The notes: generated by a model not told the origin, from the sequence alone. Counted from the first letter of the stretch, positions 1-9,189 are shown. The stretch is DNA of 55,718 nucleotides from an uncultured Pelagibacteraceae bacterium (GCA_902521075.1 CABYQM010000006.1:1-55718); one strand, 5' to 3'. Program-made: numbers and translations.

Positions 1-341
1 TTCCCATTGTAAGGATTTTTAAAATCTCCACTATTATAAAAGAAATGGCTTGCCGCAAATGCTAAAGCTGTGCCATCATCTGAGCATTTTATAAAATATC
101 TGTAATTACTACTATCATTATTCAAATACATGCCATTTTTACTACTGCCCTGAAATGCTGAACAAACTTTTGTTGACTCTGCTGCTAACCATTTAGAAAT
201 AGTTCTTAAATTTTGTTGAGCTGTCTTTAATTTAGCACCTTTTGTGTAGCCACTGTAAGCAACTACACCAACGGCAGCTAAAATACCAATAATTGCTACA
301 ACAACAAGTAATTCAATTAACGTAAAACCTTTTTGTTTCAT
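1..341 (-). CDS. Type IV pilin-like protein, 3' part beyond the window edge
   Basis: The ATG at 341 opens a frame that stays open to base 1, so the C-terminus is outside the window. The N-terminus shows the class III prepilin leader: a short basic head (MKQKG), cleavage expected after Gly5, then FTLIE with Glu at mature position 5 and a hydrophobic helix (LLVVVAIIGILAAVGVVAY). The globular part has two cysteines about 30 residues apart. The first ~35 residues are almost identical to the pilin gene immediately upstream, and its start codon overlaps that gene's stop (TAATG), so the two are probably co-translated. Likely a major or minor pilin-like subunit of a type IV pilus or competence pseudopilus, in the inner membrane before assembly; which one cannot be told. 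Confidence 0.88.
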   Translation of the reverse strand, partial: MKQKGFTLIELLVVVAIIGILAAVGVVAYSGYTKGAKLKTAQQNLRTISKWLAAESTKVCSAFQGSSKNGMYLNNDSSNYRYFIKCSDDGTALAFAASHFFYNSGDFKNPYNG

Positions 342-823
342 TACTTAATTGTTATATCTTTGCTACAAAGATGATTTGGAACAGTACACATAGTTCCTGT
401 GCAAGGAGTTGTAATACAAGTCATAACTTTAATAGTGGTTCCAGGTGACCTCATCCTGTTAAACCCGACATCAGTATCGTTTGAAACACCTCCTCCATGG
501 GTTACAGAAGTTTTTGAACTATCGTATGGGTTCTTAAAATCCACTAATGCCCTCTCGGTTGCTTTTGCAACAACATCTTTCCAATCTGCTTGGCTTTGTT
601 TTGAACAATCTAATTCACCACTCATCGCAGTGGATTCCCCTAAAGAACATTTCATAGATTCGCTCATAATATATTTAACAATAGCGTTGTGATTAGACTT
701 TGTAGCAGATTTCTTTGCACCAGAAGTGTATCCACTATAAGCAACAACTCCCACTGCAGCTAAGATACCGATTATTGCTACTACAACTAATAGTTCGATT
801 AATGTGAAACCATTACGCTTCAT
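341..823 (-). CDS. Type IV pilin-like protein (prepilin)
   Basis: 160 residues beginning MKRNGFTLIELLVVVAIIG, a textbook prepilin peptidase site (G/F, Glu at mature position 5) followed by the N-terminal assembly helix. The C-terminal half has several cysteines, including a closely spaced group in the last 30 residues, consistent with a disulfide-closed D-region. It is followed at a one-base overlap by a second pilin with a nearly identical leader and helix but an unrelated globular domain, so the pair looks like an old tandem duplication. No pilus assembly genes (pilB, pilC, pilD, pilQ) lie in the window. It diverges from the TRAP operon with 91 bp between. Confidence 0.9.
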   Translation of the reverse strand: MKRNGFTLIELLVVVAIIGILAAVGVVAYSGYTSGAKKSATKSNHNAIVKYIMSESMKCSLGESTAMSGELDCSKQSQADWKDVVAKATERALVDFKNPYDSSKTSVTHGGGVSNDTDVGFNRMRSPGTTIKVMTCITTPCTGTMCTVPNHLCSKDITIK

Positions 824-857
824 TTTGAAATTATATTCTATTAAATTATTTAAATTT

Positions 858-880
858 TTGCATTGTTAAAATACATGCAA
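858..880. promoter_or_regulatory. Inverted repeat upstream of the TRAP operon, possible operator
   Basis: TTGCAT and ATGCAA form exact 6-bp arms separated by 11 bp, in the 91-bp gap between the divergent pilin and dctP genes. A half-site spacing of about 17 bp centre to centre would suit a dimeric helix-turn-helix repressor, but no regulator gene is adjacent and short dyads are common in AT-rich DNA. Confidence 0.25.
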
Positions 881-914
881 CTAATAAGATCATATTTTAA
901 AAAAGAGAGGAAAA

Positions 915-1931
915 ATGAATAAATTTAAATCAATTTATAAAGCTATTATTAGCTTAACATTTATTTTTTCATTTGTTCTTACTTCAACAGCTGCTTTTTC
1001 AGAGATAGTTGGACGTTTATCTGTTCACTGGAGCCCGAAGCACCACAGTGCAAAGCATGCGCAAATATTTGCTGATGAAGTTAATAAAAGAGCAAAAGGA
1101 AAATTAAAAATAGAAGTTTATCCATCTAAACAGTTATTTGGAATTAGAGAAGTGATGGGTGCAGTAACTTCTGGTGCAGTTGAACTTGGAGGAATTGTTG
1201 GAGTAGTAAGTTTTCCACCAATAAATAAAAACTTTAATGTTGCTTCATTTCCAGGGCTATTTAATTCTTGGGAACAGCAAAGAGGTTTCTTTCAAAACTC
1301 ACCAAAAGGAAAAGAAATTTGGGGTGAATTAACTAAAAAAACTAATTCAACATTAGTTATGTATAACCCAGTTGGACCAGTAATGACTTTTTCAAGTGCA
1401 AAAGAGTTAACAGGTATTGATGCTATGAAAGGTCTAAAAGCTAGAAGACTTTTAAAAAGTGAAGAGCCTATGTGGGATGCTTTAGGAGCAAACAGAGTAT
1501 CTTTACCAACTGGTGAAGTTTATACTTCATTACAGACTGGGATGATTGATACAATTAATAGTCCTCCAGGAAGTATTGAGGCATATAGCTGGTGGGAATT
1601 TTTGAAATACGCTCAGAAGCCTTATCAATATTATGCTGATGCATATATTATGGCAAACTCAACTTGGTTTAATAGTCTGTCTCCAGACTTGCAAAAAATC
1701 ATAATGGATGTTGGTAAAGAAATAGGAAAAAGATCAACTGACTTAATTATGGATACTGGAGAAAGCACTCTTAAAAAATTCCAAGAAAGAGGTGGGGTTG
1801 TTACTACGCTTTCAGGAGCTGAAAAGGCTAAGTTTGATAAGCTTATGAAAGACGAAGTAATGCCAGCAATGGCTAAAATGATTGATGCTGATGCATTAGA
1901 GGCAGCACAAGCATATGCTAAGAGTAATTAG
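915..1931 (+). CDS. dctP: TRAP transporter solute-binding protein, DctP family
   Basis: 338 residues with a Sec signal peptide (basic head, hydrophobic stretch to about residue 28, cleavage near TAAFSE). The mature part has the DctP-family layout, including a GLKARRL segment around residue 174, where DctP proteins carry the arginine that binds a carboxylate ligand, and the following VSLPTGEVYTSLQTG stretch. It captures an organic acid or similar solute in the periplasm and delivers it to the DctQM permease encoded next. The substrate cannot be read from the sequence. The start is supported by GAGAGG at 905-910, five bases ahead of the ATG, one of few good ribosome binding sites here. First gene of a three-gene operon. 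Confidence 0.93.
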   Translation: MNKFKSIYKAIISLTFIFSFVLTSTAAFSEIVGRLSVHWSPKHHSAKHAQIFADEVNKRAKGKLKIEVYPSKQLFGIREVMGAVTSGAVELGGIVGVVSFPPINKNFNVASFPGLFNSWEQQRGFFQNSPKGKEIWGELTKKTNSTLVMYNPVGPVMTFSSAKELTGIDAMKGLKARRLLKSEEPMWDALGANRVSLPTGEVYTSLQTGMIDTINSPPGSIEAYSWWEFLKYAQKPYQYYADAYIMANSTWFNSLSPDLQKIIMDVGKEIGKRSTDLIMDTGESTLKKFQERGGVVTTLSGAEKAKFDKLMKDEVMPAMAKMIDADALEAAQAYAKSN

Positions 1932-1959
1932 AAGAAGTTAAACTTTTTCTATAAAGATT

Positions 1960-2454
1960 ATGAGGGCATTGCGAGCTATTAACAATTTGCTAGCAAAAGC
2001 TGCAATTTCGCTCGCAATGTTCATTGTCTTTTTAATGGTGGCAGCTTTAGCATTAAGCGCCACAACAAGATTTATCACAGGTACAGGATTTGCGTGGTTT
2101 ATTGAATTGCCGCCAGTAATGGTGAGTTGGTTAGTATTTCCATTACTTGGTCCTTTATTAAAACAGGGGCAACATATTAAAGTAGATTTTTTAAGTCACT
2201 ATTTATCAGAAAAATCAAAAAACATAATTGGAACAATCGTAAATTTAATAGCCTTAATTTCTGCATGCGTTTTCTTTAAAGCAGGAGTTGATGCTACTAA
2301 AATGTATTACAATTTAGGGCAGATGATGGAATTAGAAATTAATATTCCTATCTGGTGGATGTTTTTAGCTTTTCCAGTTGGCTTTTTAATTTTAGCATTA
2401 ACCTCATTAGAACTTATTTTAGATAATTTAAAAAAGCTTTCAGGAAAAGAATAA
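1960..2454 (+). CDS. dctQ: TRAP transporter small permease, DctQ family
   Basis: 164 residues with four predicted membrane helices (about 12-35, 45-65, 85-107 and 127-150), the usual size and topology of the small TRAP membrane subunit. It bridges the large DctM subunit in the Na+-driven TRAP permease of the inner membrane. The gene starts 28 bp after dctP, and its stop is directly followed by the dctM start, so the subunits are probably translated together. Family assignment rests on topology, size and position; DctQ sequences are poorly conserved. Confidence 0.9.
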   Translation: MRALRAINNLLAKAAISLAMFIVFLMVAALALSATTRFITGTGFAWFIELPPVMVSWLVFPLLGPLLKQGQHIKVDFLSHYLSEKSKNIIGTIVNLIALISACVFFKAGVDATKMYYNLGQMMELEINIPIWWMFLAFPVGFLILALTSLELILDNLKKLSGKE

Positions 2455-3720
2455 ATGTTTGGACTAGCTTTTATTATTTCTCTTATAACATTAGTTATCT
2501 CAGTTCCAATTTTTTTAGTATTTGGTTTAGGAAGTTCTTTAGCGGCTATTGCAGGGTTAAATTTACCTTGGTCAGTTTTGATTCAAGTTTCATTTGGTGC
2601 ATTAACTAAACACGTTCTAATTGCTGTTCCATTATTTATTTTTACTGGAATGGCTATGTTAAAAGGAGGAGCCGCATCTAGATTAGTTAAGTTTACAACA
2701 ACACTTGTTGGTCATTGGCCAGGTGGATTAGGTGTTGCAATGGTTATTGCGATGGGTTTCTTTGCAGCTTTTTGTGGTTCAATACTTGCAGCAATTACAG
2801 CAGTTGGAACAATTATGATGCCAAAGATGATTGAACAAGGTTATCCAACACCATTTGTAGTAGTCCTAGCAGCCTCTGCAGCTCTATTAGAGGCATTGAT
2901 ACCTCCATCCAATGCAGCAATTCTATTTAGTGCTCTAACTAACGTCCCAGTTTCTAAAACCTTTGCAGCAGGAGTTATTCCAGGCCTAGTTCTACTTGTT
3001 TTGATGGTCCTTCTAGTTTTGTTTAAATGCAGGCATATTAGAACAGATGAGAAGGCATCTTTTAAGGAAAGAGCAAGTTCTTTCATTGCTGCGCTACCAG
3101 CATTGATAACTCCAGTGATAATTTTAGGTGGAATTTATGCAGGGATACTAACTCCATCTGAATCAGCCGCTGTTGCAGGAGTATATGCAGTTCTAATTGG
3201 ATTTTTAATTTATCGTGAACTTACTTTTTCATCTTTGATGAGCTGTTTAAGGGAAACTGCAATCATAACAGCTGTAATTTTTGCAATTATAGCAACTGCA
3301 ACATTCTTAAGTGTAGTTTTAACTTACACTCAAGCTCCTCAAAAAATTATTACTTTCTTCACAGATAAAGGTGTGAGCGTAAATCTGTTCTGGATAATGC
3401 TTGGAGCAATTTGTTTAATTCTTGGAACGTTTATAGAAATTGTTCCTGTATTTTATTTAACCGTACCCATATTTGCAGCAATTACATTATCTTTCAACCA
3501 AAGCCTACTTCATCTTTATGTGGTGTTTGTTGCATTTGCGGGAATAGGAATGATCACACCCCCCGTGTGCGTAGGTATTTATACAGCTGCAGGTGTGATC
3601 AAAGAAAACCCAGCCAAAGCTTTTAAAGAGGTTCCTTTATTTACAATCGTCGGAATAATTTATGGAATACTAATGATACTCTTTCCAATATTCTCAACCT
3701 GGTTGCCAAGTAAATTATAA
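2455..3720 (+). CDS. dctM: TRAP transporter large permease, DctM family
   Basis: 421 residues, about 12 hydrophobic helices, the usual length for DctM. The family-typical motifs LEALIPPSNAAILF (about residue 143) and GMITPPVCVGIY (about residue 364) are visible; these hairpin regions form the solute and Na+ sites in the related transporters. It forms the transport channel with DctQ and receives solute from DctP. It begins immediately after the dctQ stop and ends 2 bp before the stop of the oppositely directed hisE, with no terminator between. A 10-bp inverted repeat lies inside the coding sequence at 3551-3601. Confidence 0.95.
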   Translation: MFGLAFIISLITLVISVPIFLVFGLGSSLAAIAGLNLPWSVLIQVSFGALTKHVLIAVPLFIFTGMAMLKGGAASRLVKFTTTLVGHWPGGLGVAMVIAMGFFAAFCGSILAAITAVGTIMMPKMIEQGYPTPFVVVLAASAALLEALIPPSNAAILFSALTNVPVSKTFAAGVIPGLVLLVLMVLLVLFKCRHIRTDEKASFKERASSFIAALPALITPVIILGGIYAGILTPSESAAVAGVYAVLIGFLIYRELTFSSLMSCLRETAIITAVIFAIIATATFLSVVLTYTQAPQKIITFFTDKGVSVNLFWIMLGAICLILGTFIEIVPVFYLTVPIFAAITLSFNQSLLHLYVVFVAFAGIGMITPPVCVGIYTAAGVIKENPAKAFKEVPLFTIVGIIYGILMILFPIFSTWLPSKL

Positions 3721-3722
3721 AT

Positions 3723-3995
3723 TTATTTTTTTCTACTCTTTAATTCTTCCATTACTTCTTCAATTTTTATACCACTTTTTTCTAGATACATAATTAAGTG
3801 ATATAAAACATCTGCGGCTTCATGAATTTTATTTGAGTCTTTCTCTACGGCTTCTATTAGTTCATTTATTTCTTCTATGACTTTTTCTTTCGCTAAAGAT
3901 TTATCCTCTAAAAGCTTATTAGTGTATGAGCCTTCAATAGGGTTAATTTTTCGCTCTCTTGCAAGGTTTACGAGATCTTCTAAAATCTTTAACAT
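3723..3995 (-). CDS. hisE: Phosphoribosyl-ATP pyrophosphatase
   Basis: Ninety residues from the ATG at 3995 (MLKILEDLV). A longer reading from 4046 would add 17 residues antisense-free but inside hisF and is unlike HisE, so the shorter start is chosen. The MazG-like all-helical fold is shown by EEINELIEA around residue 45 and EAADVLYHL around residue 63, which carry the acidic Mg2+ ligands. It hydrolyses phosphoribosyl-ATP to phosphoribosyl-AMP and pyrophosphate, the second step of histidine synthesis. Last gene of the minus-strand his cluster, one base after the hisF stop. HisI is not fused and not in the window. Confidence 0.93.
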   Translation of the reverse strand: MLKILEDLVNLARERKINPIEGSYTNKLLEDKSLAKEKVIEEINELIEAVEKDSNKIHEAADVLYHLIMYLEKSGIKIEEVMEELKSRKK

Positions 3996-3996
3996 A

Positions 3997-4749
3997 CTAA
4001 ATCCTAACAGGTATATCTTTTGAAGCCAAATATTGCTTTGCTTCATTTACTGAATAAGTACCATAATGGAATATAGATGCAGCTAAAACAGCGCTAGCAC
4101 CTGATTTTATTCCATCTACTAAATGTTCTAATGTACCAACTCCACCTGATGCAATAACTGGAATATTGACCATTGATGATATCTTTTGCATTAATTCAAT
4201 GTCATATCCAGACTGAGTTCCATCCTTATCCATAGAGGTCACTAATAACTCGCCAGCACCACATTTTTCCATTTTAGAAGCAAATTGTAAAGCATTTATG
4301 CCAGTTGGATTTCTTCCCCCATGGGTAAAGATTTCCCATCCATCGTCTTTTCTCTTTGCATCAATTGCAACAACAATGCACTGTGATCCAAATTTTCTAG
4401 AGCTATCTTCGACAACTTTTGAATTTTGAACAGCTGCTGTATTGATTGATACTTTATCAGCCCCACAATTAAGTAACTTATTAATGTCATCAATACTTCT
4501 AACACCACCACCTACAGTTAGTGGTACGAAACATTTTTTAGAAGTCTTTTCCACCACTTCATAAATAGTATCTCTATTTTCATTTGAAGCAGTTATGTCT
4601 AAAAAGCAAATTTCATCTGCACCACCATCACTATAAATCTTTGCTTGTTCTACGGGATCTCCTGCATCTTTAAGATCAACAAAGTTAATACCTTTTACAA
4701 CACGACCATTTTTAACATCTAAGCAAGGAATAATTCTATTTTTAAGCAT
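3997..4749 (-). CDS. hisF: Imidazole glycerol phosphate synthase, cyclase subunit
   Basis: 250 residues, a (beta/alpha)8 barrel. The N-terminal [14 protein letters not shown] carries the catalytic Asp11, and [13 protein letters not shown] around residue 170-182 carries the second catalytic Asp and a phosphate-binding loop; GGGVRS and ASGGVG are the other phosphate loops. It uses ammonia from HisH to convert PRFAR to imidazole glycerol phosphate and AICAR in the cytoplasm. It overlaps the end of hisA by 8 bases, suggesting coupled translation, and its partner hisH is two genes upstream. Confidence 0.97.
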   Translation of the reverse strand: MLKNRIIPCLDVKNGRVVKGINFVDLKDAGDPVEQAKIYSDGGADEICFLDITASNENRDTIYEVVEKTSKKCFVPLTVGGGVRSIDDINKLLNCGADKVSINTAAVQNSKVVEDSSRKFGSQCIVVAIDAKRKDDGWEIFTHGGRNPTGINALQFASKMEKCGAGELLVTSMDKDGTQSGYDIELMQKISSMVNIPVIASGGVGTLEHLVDGIKSGASAVLAASIFHYGTYSVNEAKQYLASKDIPVRI

Positions 4750-5461
4750 CTATTTCTTTTGCAAGTTCATCTAACTTTATGTCTCCATCGTATATAGCTT
4801 TTCCAACTATAACACCTTCAATATTATTTAAATTTTTAGCTCTTTTAATATCATTAATTGACGAAACACCGCCAGATATAACTACTGGACAGTTTGAAAT
4901 CTCAGCAACCTTTTGAGTTTCTTCAAAATTAGGACTTTGCTTAGTTCCATCTCTATTAATATCTGTATAGATAATTCTACTAACTCCATAATTATTTACT
5001 TTTTTTAGATATTCAGTTGTTAATTTATCCGACTCTTCAGTCCAACCTGAAATTGCTAGATGACCATCTTTTGCATCTAAACCTAATGCAATTTGATTTG
5101 AAAATTTTTTACAAGCTTCCTCTAAAAATCTTCTATCTTTTATGGCAGCACTTCCCAAAATTACTTTTTCAACACCAACATCAATATATTTTTGAATAGT
5201 CTCAAAATTTCTTACACCGCCTCCTATTTCAATCTTAAGATCAAATTTTCCAACAATATCGTGAATAATATCAATATTAACTGGATCTCCAGTTAATGCA
5301 CCATCCAGATCAACTATATGTAAATTTTTAAATCCATTTTCTTTATATCTTTCAGCTTGATCCACAGGTGACATTTCATATTCTGTTTTATTTTCGAAAT
5401 CGCCTTTGATTAATCTAACGCACTTTTTATCTTTAATATCTATTGCAGGAAAAATTTTCAT
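4742..5461 (-). CDS. hisA: ProFAR isomerase
   Basis: 239 residues, a half-barrel-repeat TIM barrel related to HisF. The start [17 protein letters not shown] contains the catalytic Asp8, and [13 protein letters not shown] near residue 165 contains the second catalytic Asp; GGGVRN and SGGVSS bind the phosphates. It isomerises the aminoaldose ProFAR to the aminoketose PRFAR. Its ATG overlaps the TGA of the small lipoprotein gene just upstream (ATGA), and its 3' end overlaps hisF by 8 bases. Confidence 0.97.
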   Translation of the reverse strand: MKIFPAIDIKDKKCVRLIKGDFENKTEYEMSPVDQAERYKENGFKNLHIVDLDGALTGDPVNIDIIHDIVGKFDLKIEIGGGVRNFETIQKYIDVGVEKVILGSAAIKDRRFLEEACKKFSNQIALGLDAKDGHLAISGWTEESDKLTTEYLKKVNNYGVSRIIYTDINRDGTKQSPNFEETQKVAEISNCPVVISGGVSSINDIKRAKNLNNIEGVIVGKAIYDGDIKLDELAKEIDA

Positions 5462-5589
5462 TTGAACTTTACCTTAGCTTCACTAGACACATTCATATTA
5501 TTTAAGTTGTCTATGTTATTTTTTTTAAAATTATTTGGGTTATGGCACGCAAATAACAGCAAGAATATTATTAATAAGTAATTTTTCAT
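5458..5589 (-). CDS. Small lipoprotein between hisH and hisA
   Basis: Forty-three residues, too short for most gene callers. The start MKNYLLIIFLLLFAC has a short basic head, a hydrophobic core and a cysteine at position 15 in a lipobox-like LFAC (Phe at -2 is unusual). The remaining 28 residues are polar and asparagine/lysine-rich. It starts one base after the hisH stop and its TGA overlaps the hisA ATG (ATGA), so it fills the space between two his genes exactly. I recognise no family. It may be an outer- or inner-membrane lipoprotein with no direct role in histidine synthesis. Confidence 0.6.
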   Translation of the reverse strand: MKNYLLIIFLLLFACHNPNNFKKNNIDNLNNMNVSSEAKVKFK

Positions 5590-5590
5590 T

Positions 5591-6217
5591 TTACAAATTT
5601 ATAAAATTATCAATTATTTTAAGACCAGTTTTGTCACTTTTTTCAGGATGAAACTGAGTTCCAAATATATTTTCTTTTTCTACTGCACAAACTATATTTG
5701 ATGCATAATCTGTTGTAGCTGTTGTGACTGAGTTATCATTTGGAATAAATTCATAACTGTGAACAAAGTACATGTGAGCTTTATTTTCTATATCTTTAAA
5801 AATTTTACTATTTTTAACAATATTTATTTGGTTCCAACCAATATGTGGAAGTTTATATTTTCCATTTTGATTATCAATTTTAGATACTTTTCCTGAAATC
5901 CATCCTAAACCTTTTGTTTCAACCTCCTCATATCCAACATCTGCAAACATTTGAAGTCCTACACAAATACCAAGAAGTGGTTTTTTATTATTTAGAGCGA
6001 ATTCACTTAAAGTATCAATCAAACCATTAATACTACTTAAACCGTCAATGCAGCTCTTAAATGATCCCTGCCCTGGTAAAACTATTTTATCACTAGACTT
6101 AATTTTATTTAAATTTGAAGTTACTTCGATATTAACTTTATCTTTAGCAACTTCCTTAAAGGAATTAATTACTGAGCTAATATTTCCAGATTTATAGTCA
6201 ACAATAGTGACGTCCAT
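5591..6217 (-). CDS. hisH: Imidazole glycerol phosphate synthase, glutaminase subunit
   Basis: 208 residues, a class I glutamine amidotransferase. The nucleophile cysteine lies in GICVGLQMF near residue 85, the His-Glu pair in FGTQFHPEKSDKTG near residue 190, and the oxyanion strand in LPGQGSF near residue 49. It hydrolyses glutamine and channels ammonia to HisF. Only five bases separate it from the hisB stop, so it is in the same transcription unit. Length is normal. Confidence 0.97.
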   Translation of the reverse strand: MDVTIVDYKSGNISSVINSFKEVAKDKVNIEVTSNLNKIKSSDKIVLPGQGSFKSCIDGLSSINGLIDTLSEFALNNKKPLLGICVGLQMFADVGYEEVETKGLGWISGKVSKIDNQNGKYKLPHIGWNQINIVKNSKIFKDIENKAHMYFVHSYEFIPNDNSVTTATTDYASNIVCAVEKENIFGTQFHPEKSDKTGLKIIDNFINL

Positions 6218-6222
6218 TAATC

Positions 6223-6813
6223 TTATAAAGAGCCTTTTGTCGAAGGAATTGTACTTTTGTTTCTTGGATCTAACTCTAATGCAGCTCTTAAAGTTCTTGC
6301 CAAGCCTTTATAGCAAGACTCTATTATGTGGTGACTATTATCACCATAAATATTTTCAACATGCAAAGTAATTCCAGCTGCTTGTGAAAATGCTTGGAAC
6401 CATTCTTTAAATAATTCAGTATCCATTTCACCAAGTTTCTCAACTTTTAATTTTACATTCCATATCAAATAAGGTCTGTTCGAAACATCAATTGCAACTC
6501 TTGTCAGTGTTTCATCCATCGGTAATAAAATGTGAGCATATCTTTTAATACCTACAAATTTTTTTGAAGCTTTTTTTAAGCATTCACCAATAGCAATTCC
6601 AGTGTCTTCTGTTGTGTGATGAAGATCAATGTGTGTATCGCCTTTGGCTTTAACAGTTAAATCCATTGATGAGTGCTTAGATAACTGCTCTAGCATGTGA
6701 TCTAAAAAACCTATTCCTGTGTCAACTTTGTACTTACCTTTACCATCAATATTAAGGTCTACGCTAATATTGGTTTCTTTTGTTTTTCTCGCTATTTTTG
6801 CTTTTCTTTTCAT
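6223..6813 (-). CDS. hisB: Imidazoleglycerol-phosphate dehydratase
   Basis: 196 residues, the monofunctional dehydratase without the phosphatase domain found in enterobacterial HisB. Mn2+-binding motifs are visible in both repeats: [28 protein letters not shown] and [15 protein letters not shown]. It removes water from imidazole glycerol phosphate to give imidazole acetol phosphate. First gene of the hisB-hisH-lipoprotein-hisA-hisF-hisE cluster, divergent from hslV across 90 bp. A TATAAT hexamer on the minus strand at 6843-6848 lies about 30 bp upstream and could be its -10, but I see no good -35. Confidence 0.96.
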   Translation of the reverse strand: MKRKAKIARKTKETNISVDLNIDGKGKYKVDTGIGFLDHMLEQLSKHSSMDLTVKAKGDTHIDLHHTTEDTGIAIGECLKKASKKFVGIKRYAHILLPMDETLTRVAIDVSNRPYLIWNVKLKVEKLGEMDTELFKEWFQAFSQAAGITLHVENIYGDNSHHIIESCYKGLARTLRAALELDPRNKSTIPSTKGSL

Positions 6814-6868
6814 AATTTAAATTAGGTATATATGTATTTTTGATTATATCAATAATACTAAACCTAGA

Positions 6869-6898
6869 CTTGAACTATTAAAATTCGTATCCATCTAT
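6869..6898 (+). promoter_or_regulatory. Heat-shock (RpoH-type) promoter for hslVU
   Basis: CTTGAA at 6869-6874 and CCATCTAT at 6891-6898 match the -35 (CTTGAA) and -10 (CCATnTA) of sigma-32 promoters. The distance from CTTG to the -10 block matches the candidates upstream of dnaK and grpE. The -10 ends only five bases before the hslV ATG, so any transcript would have a very short leader. Confidence 0.55.
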
Positions 6899-6903
6899 AA
6901 GTC

Positions 6904-7419
6904 ATGACAACGATTGTACTTGTAAGAAAAAATAATGACGTAGTAGTGGCCAGTGACGGTCAAGTTAGCATGGGTAATACTGTAATTAAGAAAACTGCTA
7001 ACAAAGTTCGTAAAATTGAGAAAAGAAATGTGATCGCAGGTTTTGCGGGATCAACGGCAGATGCCTTGACTTTGTTTGAAAGATTAGAGTCAAAGCTTGA
7101 AAAACATGCGGGCAATCTGACAAGAGCTGCTGTAGAATTAGCGAAAGATTGGCGAACAGACAAATACTTAAGAAGATTAGAAGCCTTAATGGCAATAGGT
7201 GATAAAGAAAAAAGTTTTATAATTTCGGGAACAGGTGATGTTCTTGAACCTGAGGGAGATGTAATTGGAATTGGTTCAGGTGGAAATTATGCCTTGGCAG
7301 CTGCAAAGGTATTAATGGATACTGATATGTCTGCAGAAGAAATTGCTAAAAAGTCTATTAAAGTTGCTTCTGATATTTGTGTATTTACTAACGACAATTT
7401 GAGCATGGAGAAAATATAA
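6904..7419 (+). CDS. hslV: ATP-dependent protease proteolytic subunit HslV
   Basis: 171 residues. After Met removal the N-terminal Thr-Thr (MTTIVLVRK) supplies the catalytic Thr nucleophile of this proteasome-like peptidase; [11 protein letters not shown] and the [13 protein letters not shown] segment near residue 120 are typical of HslV. Two hexameric rings of it form the proteolytic core that HslU feeds in the cytoplasm. Its stop overlaps the hslU start by one base (TAATG), so the subunits are probably translated in balance. A heat-shock-like promoter lies directly upstream. Confidence 0.97.
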   Translation: MTTIVLVRKNNDVVVASDGQVSMGNTVIKKTANKVRKIEKRNVIAGFAGSTADALTLFERLESKLEKHAGNLTRAAVELAKDWRTDKYLRRLEALMAIGDKEKSFIISGTGDVLEPEGDVIGIGSGGNYALAAAKVLMDTDMSAEEIAKKSIKVASDICVFTNDNLSMEKI

Positions 7420-8786
7420 TGGAAAACTCAAACGTAACAACGTTTCCCAAAGGTAAAGTAGAAAAAGAAAAAACAACAATTGCAAATTCATTATCACCTA
7501 GGGAAATTGTTTCAGAATTAGATAGATTTGTTGTTGGGCAAAATAAAGCTAAAAGAGCTGTTGCTATCGCTTTAAGAAATAGATGGAGAAGACAAGCATT
7601 AGAAGATGATATGAAAGACGAAGTTCTTCCAAAAAATATTTTAATGATCGGACCAACTGGTGTTGGAAAAACTGAAATCTCAAGAAGACTTTCAAAATTA
7701 GCGGAAGCGCCGTTTGTAAAGGTTGAAGCTACAAGATTTACTGAAGTAGGATATGTGGGACGTGATGTAGAACAAATTGTAAGGGATTTATTAGAAATCG
7801 CAATTGCAATGGAAAAGGTAAAGAAAAGAAAAGAAGTTCATGCTCAAGCGCAAAAATTGGCTGAAGATAGGGTTTTAGATGCCTTAGTTGGAAATAAAGC
7901 AAGTGTTGCAACAAGAGAGAGCTTTAGAAAAAGACTAAGAGATGGAGACTTAGATGACAATGAAATAGAAATAGCAGTAAATGATTCTAATCAAATGCCA
8001 TCTTTTGAGATACCTGGAATGCCTGGTGCAAATGTTGGGATGATAAATATATCTGACATGCTTGGAAAATCTATGGGGCAAAAGGCTAAGAAAAAGAAAA
8101 TGTCTGTCAAAGAATCTCACGAAATTTTGATAAATGAGGAATCGGATAAACTTATCGAACAAGACAAAATTATAAAATCAGCAAAAGACTCAACTGAAAA
8201 TAATGGTATAGTTTTTTTAGATGAAATTGATAAAATTTCTGCAAGAACCGATAGAGTTGGTGGTGATGTTTCAAGAGAGGGTGTTCAAAGAGATTTATTA
8301 CCATTAATAGAAGGAACAACGGTTAGCACAAAATATGGACCTGTTAAGACAGATCATATTTTGTTTATTGCTTCAGGGGCTTTTCAATTAGCAAAACCAT
8401 CGGATCTTTTACCTGAGTTGCAAGGTAGACTACCAATAAGAGTTGAGTTAGACGCTCTAAATAGTGAGGATTTTATAAGAATATTAAAAGAACCAGATAA
8501 TAGTTTAATAAAACAATATAAAGCACTTTTAAAAACAGAAAATGTAGATTTAGAATTTACAGAAGATGGAATAAATACAATTGCTCATATAGCAAGTGAA
8601 GTTAATTCCTCTGTAGAAAACATTGGTGCAAGAAGGTTGCACACAATTATCGAAAGAGTTTTAGATGAAATAAGTTTTACAGCAACAGATAGAGCTGGAG
8701 AAAAAATTACCGTAGACGGTAAATATATAAAAGATAATATTGGTGAATTAGTAAAAGATACTGATCTTTCAAAGTTTATTTTATAG
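7419..8786 (+). CDS. hslU: ATP-dependent protease ATPase subunit HslU
   Basis: 455 residues, AAA+ unfoldase of the HslUV protease. Visible are [16 protein letters not shown] at the N-terminus, the Walker [10 protein letters not shown] near residue 80, the pore motif [10 protein letters not shown], a charged I-domain from about 135 to 245, the Walker [11 protein letters not shown] near residue 270 and the C-terminal sensor-2 region [11 protein letters not shown]. The C-terminal tail (KFIL) would dock into HslV. It overlaps the end of the convergent Smr gene by 11 bases. Confidence 0.97.
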   Translation: MENSNVTTFPKGKVEKEKTTIANSLSPREIVSELDRFVVGQNKAKRAVAIALRNRWRRQALEDDMKDEVLPKNILMIGPTGVGKTEISRRLSKLAEAPFVKVEATRFTEVGYVGRDVEQIVRDLLEIAIAMEKVKKRKEVHAQAQKLAEDRVLDALVGNKASVATRESFRKRLRDGDLDDNEIEIAVNDSNQMPSFEIPGMPGANVGMINISDMLGKSMGQKAKKKKMSVKESHEILINEESDKLIEQDKIIKSAKDSTENNGIVFLDEIDKISARTDRVGGDVSREGVQRDLLPLIEGTTVSTKYGPVKTDHILFIASGAFQLAKPSDLLPELQGRLPIRVELDALNSEDFIRILKEPDNSLIKQYKALLKTENVDLEFTEDGINTIAHIASEVNSSVENIGARRLHTIIERVLDEISFTATDRAGEKITVDGKYIKDNIGELVKDTDLSKFIL

Positions 8787-9189
8787 TTTTCATAAATATA
8801 TCAAAATTTCCTTTTGAAGGACTATTAACTGCCTCAAAGTCAATCTTAATAATCTTATTCATTAATTCAATATTATTTTTGATATATTCAGGCACAGAAT
8901 ATTTTAAGATACTTAAGTCTTTAGATTGATATGGATCTTCTAAATTTTTTGATCTCATTCCTTTTCCAGTAATAACATTTACTTTCTTTACTTTGTTTAC
9001 ATAGCAATACTCAATAAATTCAGAAATTTGTTTGTTGGCCTCTTCTAAAGTATATCCGTGAAGATCAATTGATCTTTCTGAAATTAATTGATTTTTTAAC
9101 TGATCAACATCTTTGCTTTGAAGTTTTTCTGAACTATCTAGGAAATCCTGCCAGTCTTTTTTATCTTTATCTGATAGCTTATTTGTCAA
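8776..9189 (-). CDS. Smr/MutS2-type nuclease domain protein
   Basis: 137 residues. A lysine-rich N-terminal region (about 1-40) is followed by an Smr domain: [13 protein letters not shown] near residue 40 matches the LDLHGxTxxEA motif and [11 protein letters not shown] near residue 75 matches the TGKG loop. Stand-alone Smr proteins cleave RNA or nicked DNA, and some act on collided ribosomes; the role here is unknown. It overlaps the Tim44-like gene by 4 bases (ATGA) and follows it in the same operon, an arrangement common in alphaproteobacteria. Confidence 0.9.
   Translation of the reverse strand: MTNKLSDKDKKDWQDFLDSSEKLQSKDVDQLKNQLISERSIDLHGYTLEEANKQISEFIEYCYVNKVKKVNVITGKGMRSKNLEDPYQSKDLSILKYSVPEYIKNNIELMNKIIKIDFEAVNSPSKGNFDIFMKTIK

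Noticed and set aside
3551..3601. Perfect 10-bp inverted repeat TGATCACACC/GGTGTGATCA with a 31-base loop inside dctM
   Set aside because: It lies in conserved coding sequence, has no T run, and a pair of this size is expected by chance in 55 kb.
4296..4511. Alternative minus-strand frame inside hisF
   Set aside because: hisF is intact with catalytic motifs; the alternative frame has no family features.
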